From Bacillota bacterium (lineage in GTDB: Bacteria; Bacillota_I; Bacilli_A; RFN20; CAG-826), in NCBI GenBank assembly GCA_016872075.1, contig VHBF01000026.1, positions 1 to 6,221 of the forward strand: a DNA stretch of 6,221 nt, in the 5' to 3' direction. A model generated the notes under the pieces. It ran no database searches and was not told the origin of the DNA. It worked only from the letters and a program-made list of their open reading frames with translations. Of the stretch, positions 4,717 through 6,221 are shown piece after piece (positions within the stretch are counted from its first letter, which is position 1; every line of letters starts with the position of its first letter). A program made the translations under genes and the position numbers.

Positions 4717-6221
4717 ATGAAGAAAACTCCCACTAATCGTCAAGAAAATATCCAAGGCAATCTTGGTAAAACTGAAACTGCCAAAGTTTCAGGTGACGTT
4801 TTTATTTACAATGAGCCTATGACCTTAAGCGCCTTTGCATTAAAGTTGAATAAACCGGCACCAGAAATTATTAAATTCTTGTTTCTCAATAAGAAAATGA
4901 TTACGATGAACGCCATGCTTGATGATGAAACAATTGGTCTAGTTTGTTTACATTATGGTCTTGATTTTAAAAAAGTAAAAGTAGTGGCCGCAGAAAATAT
5001 TGAAGAATACGTGATGGAAGACGCTGCTCAAAACCTTGTCGAAAGACCACCTGTTGTGACGATAATGGGTCACGTTGATCATGGTAAAACTACTTTAATC
5101 GATGCGATTCGAAGTTCCAATATTGCCGAAGGAGAATTTGGCGGTATTTCACAAGCAATCGGCGCTTATCAAAGAGAATTTAAGGGCAAACGGATTACCT
5201 TCATCGACACTCCTGGACACGCTGCTTTTACAGCGATGCGCAGTCGTGGGGCAAAAGTAACGGATATCGTGGTTCTTGTCGTTGCCGCTGATGATGGTGT
5301 CATGCTTCAAACCCGAGAAGCGATTGATCACGCGATGGCTGCAGAAGTTCCGATCATTGTTGCCATTAACAAAATGGATAAACCAACCGCTAATCCCAAG
5401 CGCGTTAAAGAAGATTTGATGAAGTTAAATATCATCGCCGAAGAATATGGTGGTGAAAATATATTTGTTGAGATTTCTGCCAAAGCTAAAACTGGCATTG
5501 ATGATTTGCTAGAAAATATCTTACTCCTAGCCGAAGTCAAAGAATTAAAAGCAAACCCAGATCGTTATGCTTCTGGTACGGTTTTAGAAGCAGTTTTGGA
5601 CAAACGGGAAGGACCTAAAGCTACTTTACTTATTGAAAATGGTACTTTAAACGCATCCGATTATCTTGTGGTTGGATGTGTTTATGGCAAAGTTCGAAGA
5701 ATGACCAATGAGTACCATAAAGCATTAAAAAATGCCACGCCATCTACACCAGTGGAAGTAATCGGTTTAAGCGAAGTTCCTATTGCAGGGGATTCTTTTA
5801 TGGCATTCCCTACTGAAAAGCAAGCAAAAGAAATCGCTGAAAAAAGACAATTACTAAAAACTGAAACTTCTCGTCAATCCAATAATGCCAATTCCATTGA
5901 GGCCTTGAATGAAAAACTAAGTGCCGGTGATTTAACCTCGATAAATTTAATTATTAAAACCGATAACACTGGGTCACTAGAAGCAATTAAAGCCTCCTTA
6001 GAAAAATTAAATGCCGAAGGTGTCAAACTTAAAATTATTCGCACTGATATTGGCGCGATTACAGAAAATGATTTAATGTTAGCGTTATCTTCAAAAGCGC
6101 TCATTTATGGTTTTAATATTCGCCCCAACGCTTCGATTCAACAAAAAGCAAACGAGTTAAAAGTGGATATACGATTACATCGAATCATTTATGCTTTACT
6201 TGAAGAAGTGGAAGCGATGAT
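4717..6221 (+). CDS. infB: Translation initiation factor IF-2, C-terminus beyond the window
   Basis: IF2 is the GTPase that places initiator tRNA on the 30S subunit and promotes subunit joining. The frame is open from the ATG at 4717 to the window end: 501 residues plus two bases, missing the final domain. AAGGAG at 4704-4709 fixes the start. An IF2_N-like domain spans about 27-85. The G domain has GHVDHGKT (118-125), switch I GGISQAIGAY (142-151), DTPGH (164-168, with the catalytic-type His168), NKMD (218-221) and SAK (254-256). Domains II and III follow. Only about 110 residues precede the G domain, far fewer than the roughly 200 or more of Bacillus, which resembles reduced Mollicutes IF2. 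Switch I has Ser145 where the usual IF2 sequence GGITQ has Thr. The gene begins one base after ylxQ stops. Confidence 0.97.
   Translation, partial: MKKTPTNRQENIQGNLGKTETAKVSGDVFIYNEPMTLSAFALKLNKPAPEIIKFLFLNKKMITMNAMLDDETIGLVCLHYGLDFKKVKVVAAENIEEYVMEDAAQNLVERPPVVTIMGHVDHGKTTLIDAIRSSNIAEGEFGGISQAIGAYQREFKGKRITFIDTPGHAAFTAMRSRGAKVTDIVVLVVAADDGVMLQTREAIDHAMAAEVPIIVAINKMDKPTANPKRVKEDLMKLNIIAEEYGGENIFVEISAKAKTGIDDLLENILLLAEVKELKANPDRYASGTVLEAVLDKREGPKATLLIENGTLNASDYLVVGCVYGKVRRMTNEYHKALKNATPSTPVEVIGLSEVPIAGDSFMAFPTEKQAKEIAEKRQLLKTETSRQSNNANSIEALNEKLSAGDLTSINLIIKTDNTGSLEAIKASLEKLNAEGVKLKIIRTDIGAITENDLMLALSSKALIYGFNIRPNASIQQKANELKVDIRLHRIIYALLEEVEAM

Overview
The window looks like chromosomal DNA from a low-GC, Gram-positive-type bacterium. 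It carries the conserved transcription/translation cluster rimP-nusA-ylxR-ylxQ-infB on the + strand, in the order typical of Bacillota and their wall-less relatives (Mollicutes). Several traits point loosely to a Mollicutes-like or deep Bacillota lineage: strong AT bias, a compact IF2 with only about 110 residues before its GTPase domain, and a NusA with a long disordered acidic C-terminal tail. The genetic code appears standard. Tryptophan is read from TGG throughout, and the desaturase gene ends at a TGA that overlaps the next gene's ATG. The combination with a carotenoid gene recalls Acholeplasma/Izemoplasma-type organisms, but this placement is inference.

Region 1-1850 (minus strand) holds a two-gene unit. 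The first gene is a 495-residue phytoene desaturase-family flavoenzyme (363-1850). It is followed, with a 4-base ATGA overlap, by a multi-pass membrane protein (366 to beyond base 1) that is cut by the window edge. A strong promoter (TTCACA, 17 bp, TATAAT) lies directly upstream and would give a nearly leaderless transcript.

Region 1851-2015 is a compact divergent control region. It holds the minus-strand promoter, a back-to-back + strand promoter, and an 80-base leader for rimP. The leader ends in a perfect 8-bp hairpin with a GTAA loop and a T-tract, meaning an intrinsic terminator/attenuator just before the rimP ribosome binding site.

Region 2016-6221 is the operon: rimP (30S maturation), nusA (transcription elongation/termination), ylxR/rnpM (RNA-binding, RNase P modulator family), ylxQ (L7Ae-like kink-turn binder) and infB (initiation factor IF2, truncated by the window end). 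The genes are packed with 4-base or smaller gaps or with overlaps (26 and 8 bases). Only rimP, ylxR and infB have clear Shine-Dalgarno sequences, so nusA and ylxQ are probably translated by coupling. The attenuator would let NusA feed back on its own operon, as described for Bacillus subtilis.

I found no mobile element, CRISPR array, tRNA or rRNA. No clearly novel system stands out. The best leads are the NusA tail, the attenuator leader, the nearly leaderless desaturase start and the unidentified membrane partner of the desaturase.
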